Made by a program: the position numbers and the translations under genes | DNA from: JBGPNN01 sp041487495 | Lineage (GTDB): Bacteria; Sysuimicrobiota; Sysuimicrobiia; Sysuimicrobiales; Humicultoraceae | Length of the DNA stretch: 12,528 nt | Direction of reading: 5' to 3' | NCBI GenBank assembly: GCA_041487495.1 | Contig: JBGPNN010000080.1 | Coordinates: 1-12,528, forward strand | The notes under the pieces: generated by a model | What the model saw: the letters and a program-made list of their open reading frames with translations, nothing else | What the model was told of the DNA's origin: nothing | Databases searched by the model: none | In this document: in pieces, positions 1 through 6,412 of the stretch | Numbering within the stretch: the first letter of the stretch is position 1 | Layout of the letters: the number at the start of each line of letters is the position of its first letter

Positions 1-291
1 CAGCGCCCCGTCGAGGTTGACCTGGTCGTACGACTTCTGATCCATGAAGATAAAGAGTTCACCTTCGCGATAAAGGTACTGCATGCTGCGACGATCCAGA
101 AACGCGTGGGGCACGCGCTCGCCCGCGTTAAAGGTCCGTTCGGTGATGGCGCCCGTCTTGAGATTCCGAATCTTGGCCCGGACGTACGCGCTACCCCGTC
201 CCCGTTTGACGTGCTCGGACGCCACGATGGCGTATAGATCACCGTCCAGCGTCACCACGACGCCGGGCCGGAAGTCGTTCGACGAAATCAC
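1..291 (-). CDS. efp: Elongation factor P, N-terminal part (cut by the window edge)
   Basis: EF-P binds ribosomes stalled at consecutive prolines and stimulates peptide bond formation. The 97 visible residues cover the whole N-terminal KOW-like domain and the start of the OB domain: MISSNDFRPG at the start, the tip loop HVKRGRGSAY at 27-36, then KIRNLKTGAITERTFNAGE and the conserved QYLYREGE and FMD segments. The start is GTG at 291, preceded by GAGGTGG at 296-302, and it overlaps the pepQ stop codon as GTGA, which suggests translational coupling. The pepQ-efp order is common in many bacteria. The tip residue that is usually Lys (K32 in Bacillus subtilis) is Arg32 here, in a Lys-type context (GRG rather than SGRN), as I recall for Thermus EF-P. 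The C-terminal half lies beyond the left edge. Identity is very secure; the modification state of Arg32 cannot be told. Confidence 0.96.
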   Translation of the reverse strand, partial: MISSNDFRPGVVVTLDGDLYAIVASEHVKRGRGSAYVRAKIRNLKTGAITERTFNAGERVPHAFLDRRSMQYLYREGELFIFMDQKSYDQVNLDGAL

Positions 292-1379
292 GTGCCCACC
301 TCGATGAGCGTCTTTGGCAGGTGCGTCAGCACGTCGCAGCCGTTCTCGTGGATCACGACCAGATCCTCGATGCGCACGCCACCCCACCCGGGCAGGTAGA
401 CGCCCGGCTCCACACTTACCACGGCGCCAACCGGCAATACGGCCTCCTCGCGAGGTGACAGCGTCGGGCCCTCGTGCACGGCCAGCCCCACGCCGTGACC
501 GAGGCTGTGGCCGAACGCATCGCCGTAACCCGCCTGCGTTAGGAGGCCGCGTGCCACGGCGTCGACATCCTTACCGCTCATTCCCGCGCGCAGGGCTGCA
601 AGGGACGCCTGCTGGGCTTCCAGCACGACAGCATAGACCTGCCGGTGGCGGTCCGTGGCGGGGGCCGTCAGGACCGTGCGGGTGCAGTCTGAGGCGTACC
701 CATCCACCATCGCGCCGAAATCAATCGTCACGAACTCGCTCGGGCCGATGCGGCGATCCGACGCGATGCCGTGCGGCAACGCCGACCGGGGGCCGGAGGC
801 TACGATAATGTCAAAGGCGGGGCGGTCCGCGCCCCGCCGGCGCATCTGGTATTCGAGCTCGACCGCGATGTCGCGCTCCCGCGCGCCCGAACGGATCGAC
901 GGGAGCACCTCTTCAAATGCCGCATCCGCGATCGCCGCCGCCCGCCGGATCGTGGCGATTTCCTCCTCGGTCTTCTGCCAGCGGAGGGAGTCCAGACCGT
1001 CCAGTGGCACGACCTCGCTCGGCTCGATCGCCGCCTGCAGCCGCCGGAACGAGCCAATGGGCAGTGTGTCCGCCTCGACCCCGGCGCGGCGCACGGCCAG
1101 ATCCTTCAGCACACCGGCCGCCGCGTCGATCAGCGGACCCTTCGCGTGCACCCGTTCGAACGTTGGCGCCTGCGCGGCGGCCTGTTCCAGATACCGGAAG
1201 TCCAACACCAGGTGCGCGCGCGCCGGGGTGACGACCGCGATCCCCGCCGACCCCGTAAACCCCGTCACATAGCGCAGATTTTGAAGCTTCGTGACGACCA
1301 GGGCGTCGACATCCGAGGATGTCAGGCGTTCGCGCAGCCTCGTGAGACGATCAGTGTGAAGCACGGTGGCTTCGAACAT
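288..1379 (-). CDS. pepQ: Xaa-Pro dipeptidase / aminopeptidase P family (M24B metallopeptidase)
   Basis: Cytosolic enzyme that removes residues N-terminal to proline using two metal ions. The 363-residue protein has a creatinase-like N-terminal domain (about 5-125, with RYVTGFTGSAG at 36-46) and a pita-bread catalytic domain (about 135-360). All five metal ligands are visible: Asp220 in TIDFG, Asp231 in SDCTRT, His295 in GHGVG, Glu324 in VEPG and Glu338 in RIED. His203 (LPHG) and His302 (VHE) are the likely catalytic histidines. The frame stays open upstream to 1475, but that extension would run through a transcription terminator (1431-1459) and a promoter (1389-1417), so the ATG at 1379 is preferred; GTG at 1367 is an alternative. 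The gene overlaps efp by four bases. PepQ versus PepP activity cannot be separated by sight. Confidence 0.93.
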   Translation of the reverse strand: MFEATVLHTDRLTRLRERLTSSDVDALVVTKLQNLRYVTGFTGSAGIAVVTPARAHLVLDFRYLEQAAAQAPTFERVHAKGPLIDAAAGVLKDLAVRRAGVEADTLPIGSFRRLQAAIEPSEVVPLDGLDSLRWQKTEEEIATIRRAAAIADAAFEEVLPSIRSGARERDIAVELEYQMRRRGADRPAFDIIVASGPRSALPHGIASDRRIGPSEFVTIDFGAMVDGYASDCTRTVLTAPATDRHRQVYAVVLEAQQASLAALRAGMSGKDVDAVARGLLTQAGYGDAFGHSLGHGVGLAVHEGPTLSPREEAVLPVGAVVSVEPGVYLPGWGGVRIEDLVVIHENGCDVLTHLPKTLIEVGT

Positions 1380-1388
1380 ACAGCCCGT

Positions 1389-1417
1389 AGCATAGACCAG
1401 ACGAAGGGTGGCCGCAA
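1389..1417 (-). promoter_or_regulatory. Sigma-70-like promoter for pepQ-efp
   Basis: Reading the minus strand, TTGCGG (1412-1417) and TATGCT (1389-1394) are separated by exactly 17 bases. They lie just downstream of the terminator that ends the pilus unit and just upstream of pepQ. Transcription would start near 1382, only about three bases before the ATG at 1379, so the mRNA may be almost leaderless. No convincing Shine-Dalgarno precedes that ATG, which agrees. If the GTG at 1367 were used, the leader would be about 15 bases. Confidence 0.55.
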
Positions 1418-1430
1418 GTCGGCGTTCGGC

Positions 1431-1459
1431 AACGAGAAAAGGCGGCCCGAGGGCCGCCT
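1431..1459 (-). terminator. Rho-independent terminator at the end of the pilQ unit
   Basis: A perfect 8-bp stem (AGGCGGCC paired with GGCCGCCT, 1440-1447 and 1452-1459) with a four-base loop is followed on the minus strand by TTTTCTCGTT. It lies 79 bases beyond the stop of the small lipoprotein-like gene and upstream of the pepQ promoter, where the pilD/P/Q unit would be expected to end. A second, weaker hairpin without a T-run (CGGCAC/GTGCCG, 1510-1525) lies between the lipoprotein gene and this terminator. Confidence 0.75.
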
Positions 1460-1537
1460 CTCGCGTTTCCCACACACCGGTGAACCTCTTAGCCCAGTCG
1501 CAACCGCGCCGGCACGGACGTGCCGTTTCGTCTACGG

Positions 1538-1705
1538 CTACGGCGCCGCCGTCGGGGCAACGGTCGATGTCGCGGTCGGAGCCGGCGCACTACCCAACTG
1601 CGTACAGCTACCGTCAGGGAGCGTGCCATTGAAGCACAACTGGCATGCACCCGTGAACAGCGCCAGGAGAAGAATAGCCGCGCACACCACAAGCCGCTTC
1701 ACCAT
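1538..1705 (-). CDS. Small lipoprotein-like exported peptide, 55 residues
   Basis: I do not recognise a family. The frame encodes MVKRLVV, a hydrophobic stretch (about 4-19) and LFTGAC with Cys21, a weak lipobox (Thr at -3, Gly at -2, Ala at -1). The mature part holds two further cysteines (24 and 34), so it could form a disulfide, and ends in a Pro/Thr/Ala tail. TGAGGAGG at 1716-1723 is a strong ribosome binding site, though its ten-base spacing is slightly long. The gene follows the TPR gene by 57 bases and precedes the terminator, so it is probably the last gene of the pilQ unit. A small lipoprotein beside a secretin gene could be a pilotin-like or anchoring factor, but at 55 residues that is only a guess. 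It could also be a non-functional open frame; the signal sequence plus ribosome site argue against this. Confidence 0.6.
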   Translation of the reverse strand: MVKRLVVCAAILLLALFTGACQLCFNGTLPDGSCTQLGSAPAPTATSTVAPTAAP

Positions 1706-1715
1706 CAGATCAACG

Positions 1716-1723
1716 CCTCCTCA
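1716..1723 (-). promoter_or_regulatory. Ribosome binding site for the 55-residue lipoprotein-like gene
   Basis: The minus strand reads TGAGGAGG ten bases before the ATG at 1705. This near-perfect anti-16S match is the main reason to choose this frame over a competing, Arg-rich frame at 1489-1692, which starts inside the gene. Confidence 0.6.
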
Positions 1724-1762
1724 GTCCTCGGCAACTGCATCCTGTCACGCTCGCGACCGGCG

Positions 1763-2197
1763 CTAGTTCAGGTTGATCGGCGCCAGCCACCCAGGACGGG
1801 TGCGCTGCCGCATCTCCTCGGCCAGCGCGTCCGCCTTCCCGTACTCCCCCAGTAGGGCGTAGGCATCGTGCAGCACCAGATAGGCCTGGATCATCGTGGG
1901 TTCGAGCTTGATGGCCTCCTGGAGCGGCTGCACCGCACGTGGGAGGTACGCGGACGCGTATGGCGCCGCCCCACCCAGGTGCTGGCGGTAGATAAACACG
2001 TAGGCATACCCCAGCCAGTAATGGGCCCGCGCGTTCCGGGCGTTCGCCTGGACCGCCTGCTGGTACGGCTGAAGGGCCCGCGTGAAATCCGCCTCCGTCT
2101 TGTACAGCCGCGTGACATTAAACGGCGCGACCACCTGGGCCAACGCCGCCGTTGCCAGAAGCGCCACGAGAACCGCGCTTAGCGCCACCAGACGCAT
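1763..2197 (-). CDS. Exported tetratricopeptide-repeat (TPR) protein
   Basis: The 144-residue protein has a clear Sec signal peptide (1-20, cleavage after ALA before Gln21). The mature part is helical with TPR-like units: ARAHYWLGYAYVF at about 57-69, an acidic/hydrophobic helix pair around 88-100 ending in the typical KLEP, and MIQAYLVLHDAYALLGEYGKA at 102-122. There is no lipobox cysteine, so it is probably periplasmic and soluble. The start has an excellent ribosome site (AGGGAGGA, seven bases from ATG) and lies 12 bases after the pilQ stop, so the two are co-transcribed. TPR proteins such as PilF/PilW/Tgl help secretin multimerisation in other species; position suggests a similar role here, but those are lipoproteins with more repeats, so this is inference. 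Confidence 0.8.
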   Translation of the reverse strand: MRLVALSAVLVALLATAALAQVVAPFNVTRLYKTEADFTRALQPYQQAVQANARNARAHYWLGYAYVFIYRQHLGGAAPYASAYLPRAVQPLQEAIKLEPTMIQAYLVLHDAYALLGEYGKADALAEEMRQRTRPGWLAPINLN

Positions 2198-2209
2198 CAG
2201 AGTTCCTCC

Positions 2210-3928
2210 CTAGGGCCGCGGCGAGGCCGCAGGTGCCGGCGCCGCGCCCGGACCGGGGAGGATTACCGGGGTAATCACAAAGATTACCTCGGTCTCTTTC
2301 CGTTGGGTCGTCTCAGTCCGGAAGAGCAGACCGAGGATCGGGATATCACCCAGCAACGGTATCTTGAGGACGGTCCGTCGCTCCTCGACACTGATCATGC
2401 CGCCGATGACGATCGACTCCCCGCTGCGCGCCGTGACAGTCGTCGACGCCTTGCGGGTCGCGATCTGGGGCACTTGCGCGCCGACGCTCGTGATCAGGCG
2501 GACGACGGACGAGACTTCGGGCTCGACCTTGGTCGTGATCAGACCGTCCCGGTTGACTTTGGGCGTGATCTTGAGGATCACACCCACGGGTTTGAACGTG
2601 AATGTCGTCCGGCCGCTGGCGTCGGTCTGCGGGATCGGGATCTCGTCGCCGAGGTTTATCTGGGCCTCGTTCCCGTCGATGACGGCGATGCGCGGGGCCG
2701 ACAGCACGCGGGCCTTCCCATCGGTCACCATTGCCGTGAGCACCGCATTGATGTTGAAGTTTCCGACGCCGACGATGATCTGGCTCGGGAAGGTTCCCTG
2801 GAGCTGGATGATGCTGCAGTTCGGCGGCGTACAGGTGCTGGTCAGACCCCAGTTCAGACCGAGCTCCCTCAGGACCTCTACGGCGATGTCGACCACCCGG
2901 GCCTCGATCATGACCTGCACCAACTGGATATCCAGCCCGGCCAGGATCTTACGCACTTCCTCGTGCTGGGCCTGGGTCGCCACGACCACGAGGATGTTCG
3001 ACCGTGCATCTGCCGTCACGCGGATCCCCGGTACCGAGTTGCGGACGGCATCCGCCACATCCTTGGCCGTCCCGAAACCAATCGGATACGTGATCGCTTC
3101 GGGCGTCTCAGGCGGAGGCGCCAGTTTGTCCGCGGCCATGATAATCAGATTGCGGCCCAGACGCCTGAAACCCAGGTTGTTGGCCTCGAGGATGAAACGG
3201 AATGCTTCATCGCACGTGAGATCGATAAGCCGAACGGTCACGGCGCCCTTCACCGATGGATCGGTGACGATGTTCACGTTGCACACTTTTGCCAGCGCGG
3301 TGAGCACGTCCGCCACATCGGTCGCGCGGAACTCCAGCGTAATCCGTCCAGGGCTGGTCACCGGTGAGGCTTGCGCAATCGGTCCCACCGGAGGCTGCGC
3401 AGGCTGAGCCTGGGCGACCGGCGGGGCGGCAACCGGAGGAGCGGCGATCGGCGCAACTGCGGGAACCGACGGCGCGGGCTGTGCCGCACCCGTCATGTTA
3501 CCGCGCGCGGCGAACTTGGCCACAAGGACGGTCGGCGTGGTGGTCGCCAGCGTGAACGGCAGCGGGCCGTCGAGTTCTACAGCGACCCGGGTCAACGGTG
3601 GCTTGTCCTGGAGTTGGCCGATCCGCACACGGGCGACGCCGCCTTTGTCCACGTCCATTAGCGTCGGTACCGTGGGGTCAACCACGGCCCCCGGAAGGTC
3701 GATCACCAGCCGGGCCGGATTCGACAACTGCAGGGTCTTGTAGGTCAGCGGGCCGGTTCCGATCACCGACAACTGTACGGTATCCCCGAAGACCTTCACC
3801 GTGACCTGTGTGATGCGGACTGGGCTCGTCTGCGTCTGCGCTGGCGCAACTGTAACCAGGGCGAGCGCGAGGGCGATGCAGAGTCCGAGTGCGGCCCTAT
3901 GTAGGGCGCGGCGCTTATGCGGCGACAT
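2210..3928 (-). CDS. pilQ: Type IV pilus / type II secretion secretin PilQ
   Basis: Outer-membrane channel through which the pilus passes. The 572-residue protein shows a signal peptide (about 1-31, APAQ), one AMIN domain (about 38-138) that binds peptidoglycan, a Pro/Ala-rich linker (about 150-193), an STN/N0 domain (about 196-264), one N1-type secretin_N domain (about 280-345) and the C-terminal secretin barrel (about 390-557). The barrel includes RVLSAPRIAVIDGNEAQI at 407-424, VGVILKITPKV at 448-458 and the hallmark KIPLLGDIPILGLLF at 522-536. A single AMIN domain makes it somewhat shorter than many PilQ proteins. Its ATG overlaps the end of pilP by 14 bases. The stop lies against the ribosome site of the TPR gene. 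A Cys pair at 366 and 371 could form a disulfide. Very secure. Confidence 0.96.
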   Translation of the reverse strand: MSPHKRRALHRAALGLCIALALALVTVAPAQTQTSPVRITQVTVKVFGDTVQLSVIGTGPLTYKTLQLSNPARLVIDLPGAVVDPTVPTLMDVDKGGVARVRIGQLQDKPPLTRVAVELDGPLPFTLATTTPTVLVAKFAARGNMTGAAQPAPSVPAVAPIAAPPVAAPPVAQAQPAQPPVGPIAQASPVTSPGRITLEFRATDVADVLTALAKVCNVNIVTDPSVKGAVTVRLIDLTCDEAFRFILEANNLGFRRLGRNLIIMAADKLAPPPETPEAITYPIGFGTAKDVADAVRNSVPGIRVTADARSNILVVVATQAQHEEVRKILAGLDIQLVQVMIEARVVDIAVEVLRELGLNWGLTSTCTPPNCSIIQLQGTFPSQIIVGVGNFNINAVLTAMVTDGKARVLSAPRIAVIDGNEAQINLGDEIPIPQTDASGRTTFTFKPVGVILKITPKVNRDGLITTKVEPEVSSVVRLITSVGAQVPQIATRKASTTVTARSGESIVIGGMISVEERRTVLKIPLLGDIPILGLLFRTETTQRKETEVIFVITPVILPGPGAAPAPAASPRP

Positions 3929-4589
3929 TCCGTCCGCTCACCCCTCCCATCCTCAGCTCGAACCGTTCACCTTCTTCTTCCAGGATCACGAGACTCTTGC
4001 CCACATCGATCACACTCACCTTGATCTTGTTCTTGATCACATCACCGAGCGATACGATAAACGTCTCGTTCCCGAGACGGATGATGGCGACTGCGCCGGT
4101 ATCCCCGACGATACCCACCAGCACGGCCGCTCTCGACTCCTTCGGCGGCGGTGGCGGTGATGGCGGTGGCGCCGGGGCCTGCGGCTGTTGCTGCCCCGGG
4201 AACAACGGAGGTGGCAGCGGCGCAGGCGGCGGCGCCGGGGCGCCACTCGGCCGCTCACCCGACCCGGCAACACCCACTTTCACGATCGGCGCAAACGGGT
4301 CTGGCCGGCCCGCGTCGGCGGGCGCTGCGGTACGACCACTCATCGCTGGGCCGGGTGTGGGTTTCGTCCCCGGTGCCACAACGCCTGGGGTGGCCTGCGC
4401 ACCAGGGGCGACGGCAGCCGGTGAAGCCTGCGGCCCCGGTGCGGCCGGCGATGCCTGCGGCGGCGTTACCACCGCCTGCTGCGGTCCCTGTTGAGATGAG
4501 ACAACGAAGACCACGAGAGCAACAATCAGTACAGCCAGTGCTCCCGCAATAATGGGATTAGCTCGAAGGTATGCGACGGCCTTGCTCAT
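3915..4589 (-). CDS. pilP: PilP/GspC-like inner-membrane alignment protein with Pro-rich linker
   Basis: Links the PilN/PilO complex to the secretin across the periplasm. The 224-residue protein has a short cytoplasmic N-terminus, one membrane segment (about 12-31), a long Ala/Pro/Gly linker (35-150) interrupted by the typical GRPDPFAP motif (94-101), and a C-terminal beta domain (about 153-215, AVLVGIVGDTGAVAII then a LGDVI motif) like the HR/PilP fold. Classical PilP is a lipoprotein, but no lipobox Cys is present here, so the topology is GspC-like. The linker has several proline runs (PPP, PPSPPPPPK at 141-150), which would need EF-P for efficient translation. The ribosome site is weak (GTGGGGGG). 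The gene lies directly upstream of pilQ and overlaps it. Assignment rests on the motif, topology and position. Confidence 0.85.
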   Translation of the reverse strand: MSKAVAYLRANPIIAGALAVLIVALVVFVVSSQQGPQQAVVTPPQASPAAPGPQASPAAVAPGAQATPGVVAPGTKPTPGPAMSGRTAAPADAGRPDPFAPIVKVGVAGSGERPSGAPAPPPAPLPPPLFPGQQQPQAPAPPPSPPPPPKESRAAVLVGIVGDTGAVAIIRLGNETFIVSLGDVIKNKIKVSVIDVGKSLVILEEEGERFELRMGGVSGRNVAA

Positions 4590-4650
4590 GCAGGCCCCCC
4601 ACGGTCTTGGCGGACTCCGGTGGAGCCCCGGCAGGCCCCGCCCTTACGAT

Positions 4651-4676
4651 GCCCTACACTTATACGCCCTACACTT
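4651..4676. repeat. Two 11-bp direct repeats upstream of pilP
   Basis: GCCCTACACTT occurs at 4651-4661 and exactly again at 4666-4676, a 15-base period. A decayed third relative (CGCCCTTACGAT) precedes it at about 4640-4650. On the minus strand the copies flank TATAAG (4659-4664), a possible -10 element for pilP-pilQ. No good -35 is present, which would suit an activator-dependent promoter. The 152-base gap between pilD and pilP holds nothing else that I can identify. Confidence 0.5.
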
Positions 4677-4741
4677 CCACGATTTGCCCTGAACTCCTTC
4701 CCGCTAGACCTCCGGCAGACCCCCAAAAGAAGGAGTCCTAC

Positions 4742-5503
4742 TTACGGCCAGTACCAGCGCGCGATCGCTTCCCCCCAAAAGAGCGCGGCGAGCGCTCCCG
4801 CGGCGAGCGCCGGGCCGAACGGAACCGCATCCTTCCGCCCGCGGATCCGCAGAGCCAAAAGCCCGATGCCGACGATGCCACCAATAAGAAAGCCCAGGAA
4901 AAGCGCCACGGCGCCCGATGGCCAGGCCAGGAAGACACCGTTCAGGCCCGCCAACTTCACGTCGCCGCCCCCCATCCCTCCGCGGCTCAAGACGACGATG
5001 GCGACGATCAGCACGGCGGCCCCGACCCCCGTCACCAGGGCCGGGATCGGCCGGCCCTGAGCGACGGCCAGCAACAGCCCGGCGACGATCCCCGGATAGG
5101 TCAGACGGTTGAGGATCAGTTGGTGATCGAAATCGATGAAGGTGATCACTACCAGTAGGAAAACCAGCAATACCGCGGACCCAAACGCCCACGGAAACCG
5201 GTCCAGACCGAAGGGTTCGGGGAAGCGAATCCGCACCGCGACGAAGAGCAGTGCCATCAGACCTTCCACCAAAGGGTACCGTGGCGAGATGCGGTTGCCA
5301 CACTGGCGGCAGCGTCCGTGGAGTAAGAAGTAGGACAAGATGGGTATATTATCCCATGGGTGGATCGGGGTCCCGCACCGCGGGCACCGTGAGCCCGGCG
5401 AGACGATCGATTCAGCGTGGGGCAGCCGGTAGATCAGTACGTTCGCGAAGCTGCCGAGCACCGCTCCCACGATGGAAAGGATGGCCAGTTCCACGGGGTT
5501 CAT
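4742..5503 (-). CDS. pilD: Type IV prepilin peptidase / N-methyltransferase
   Basis: Integral membrane aspartyl protease that cleaves prepilin leader peptides and methylates the new N-terminus. The 253-residue protein has the N-terminal segment GAVLGSFANVLIYRLP (13-28), the zinc-binding CPRC (40-43) and CRQC (65-68) pairs, the first catalytic Asp in FIDFDHQ (Asp124), and the second in GMGGGDVKL (Asp181). VPFGPAL follows at 227-233, and about seven or eight hydrophobic segments are visible. The frame is open further upstream to 5620, but the family start is MNPVELAILS, at 5503, with AGGAG seven bases before it. The near-constant Pro after the first Asp (IIPD/N) is Leu here (LILN, 130-132 region). 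It lies 152 bases upstream of pilP and is divergent from the plus-strand gene. Confidence 0.95.
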   Translation of the reverse strand: MNPVELAILSIVGAVLGSFANVLIYRLPHAESIVSPGSRCPRCGTPIHPWDNIPILSYFLLHGRCRQCGNRISPRYPLVEGLMALLFVAVRIRFPEPFGLDRFPWAFGSAVLLVFLLVVITFIDFDHQLILNRLTYPGIVAGLLLAVAQGRPIPALVTGVGAAVLIVAIVVLSRGGMGGGDVKLAGLNGVFLAWPSGAVALFLGFLIGGIVGIGLLALRIRGRKDAVPFGPALAAGALAALFWGEAIARWYWP

Positions 5504-5515
5504 ACCTCCGCTCCT
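5504..5515 (-). promoter_or_regulatory. Ribosome binding site that fixes the pilD start
   Basis: The minus strand carries AGGAG at 5511-5515, seven bases before the ATG at 5503, plus a second GGAGGT directly against the start. This supports the family-consistent start over the upstream open frame, whose extra residues are basic and unlike the family. Confidence 0.65.
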
Positions 5516-5519
5516 GCGA

Positions 5520-5544
5520 CTGCCCCGGGGTGCGCCCCAGGCAG
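5520..5544. other. Hairpin in the pilD leader
   Basis: CTGCC (5520-5524) pairs with GGCAG (5540-5544), and GGGG (5527-5530) with CCCC (5535-5538), around a TGCG loop. It lies just upstream of the pilD ribosome site on the minus strand, between divergent genes, and has no T-run, so it is not an obvious terminator. It may only reflect high GC. Confidence 0.3.
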
Positions 5545-5550
5545 GAAATC

Positions 5551-5592
5551 GGCGGCGAATCTCGAATCTGAATAAGAATACATACCATACGC
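5551..5592. promoter_or_regulatory. AT-rich patch in the divergent intergenic region (probable promoter zone)
   Basis: Between pilD (start 5503) and the plus-strand gene (start 5635) there is one AT-rich stretch in otherwise GC-rich DNA, including AATAAGAATACATACCATAC. Several -10-like hexamers can be read on both strands (for example TATTCT on the minus strand), but none has a good -35 at the right distance. It probably holds promoters for both genes; exact elements cannot be assigned. Confidence 0.35.
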
Positions 5593-5634
5593 GAAGGCGT
5601 GCGCCGGACCGCTGCGACATAGGAGGTAGACATC

Positions 5635-6390
5635 ATGACAAAAGGCAGCTGGCTCTTCGTTGCCGCGTTGATCCTCGGTCTGACCCTTCCGGTAATCGCC
5701 CAGCAGGTGCCACAAGTACCGCCCACATTGATCGCCCCCGGGCAGAGCATCGCAGGGGTGGCGCTCGGGCGGTCGGTCTCCGCGACGGTTGCCCGGCTCG
5801 GACAGCCGGTCGAAGCCCGGACGCTGCGCGATGCCACGCTCTATGCCTACCCGCGCTATGGCCTCAACGTGTACGTCACCGATGGGAACGTTCGCGCAGT
5901 GTCCACCACAAACGGCCTGTTGCGGACCGCGGAGGGCATCGCCCTGGGATCGACGATCACCGACGTCAAACGGGTCTACGGCAGTCAGTTCTCTGACGCT
6001 GTCGTGGAAGGCCTGATGGGCATCGCCTATGATCAACACGGTATCGCCTTCGGCCTGGACGGCGTCGTGGTATCGGTGATCATCGTCTATCCTCCTCGCA
6101 CGCAGGCCGCAGCGCCCGGCGCGGCGGTACCGCCTCCGGCCTCCGGCGGTTCGGTTCCATCATCGGGAACCCCGGCCCAGGGCGCCGCGGTGATCCAGCC
6201 GACACCCCAGATCGACCTGGGGTTGGTGTCGATGCCCCGCGTTGAGAACCTGAAACCGTTCTCGCCAGAGACGCAGTACATGTCGGTCGTAGGCTTCCTG
6301 CGCTATGTGGTGTATCAGCAGACCGGGCTGTGGTTGACGCATACGGAAGCCAGCCGGATGCTGCAGGATCAGCAGCGCGTGCGCCTGTAA
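5635..6390 (+). CDS. Exported protein with two tandem related beta-rich modules, unknown function
   Basis: I do not recognise a named family. The 251-residue protein has a signal peptide (about 1-22, VIAQ). Two related modules follow, at about 32-92 and 94-152. Each begins G-x-ALG (GVALGRSVSATVARLGQP; GIALGSTITDVKRVYG), continues to a tyrosine (LYAYPRYGLNVYV; IAYDQHGIAFGL) and ends in a hydrophobic strand after DG. A Pro/Ala/Gly/Ser linker spans about 153-190. The C-terminal segment (190-251) is amphipathic, with YMSVVGFLRYVVYQQTG. The start is clear: AGGAGGT, seven bases before ATG. It is the only plus-strand gene here and splits pilMNO-GGDEF from pilD-pilP-pilQ. A role in the pilus envelope complex is suggested only by location and export. 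Confidence 0.85.
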   Translation: MTKGSWLFVAALILGLTLPVIAQQVPQVPPTLIAPGQSIAGVALGRSVSATVARLGQPVEARTLRDATLYAYPRYGLNVYVTDGNVRAVSTTNGLLRTAEGIALGSTITDVKRVYGSQFSDAVVEGLMGIAYDQHGIAFGLDGVVVSVIIVYPPRTQAAAPGAAVPPPASGGSVPSSGTPAQGAAVIQPTPQIDLGLVSMPRVENLKPFSPETQYMSVVGFLRYVVYQQTGLWLTHTEASRMLQDQQRVRL

Positions 6391-6412
6391 CATCCCGGCA
6401 CACGCGGCGGTT

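Noticed and set aside
1380..1475. N-terminal extension of pepQ to 1475
   Set aside because: It contains a terminator hairpin with T-run and a promoter, and adds residues not found in the family.
1489..1692. 67-residue Arg-rich minus-strand frame overlapping the small lipoprotein-like gene
   Set aside because: It has no ribosome site and lacks a plausible signal; the other frame has a strong ribosome site and a signal-like N-terminus.
2303..3407. Two long plus-strand open frames opposite pilQ (354 and 347 residues)
   Set aside because: They lie entirely antisense to the secretin gene, have Arg/Asp- or Ser-rich unlikely proteins, and no recognisable domains; high-GC codon structure explains the open frames.
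4700..4741. Possible terminator after pilD
   Set aside because: The only pairing is a long-range AGGACTCCTT/AAGGAGTTC match with a loop of about 30 bases and no T-run, so read-through into pilP is as likely.
5504..5620. N-terminal extension of pilD to 5620
   Set aside because: The extra residues are basic and unlike the family; a good ribosome site directly precedes the ATG at 5503.
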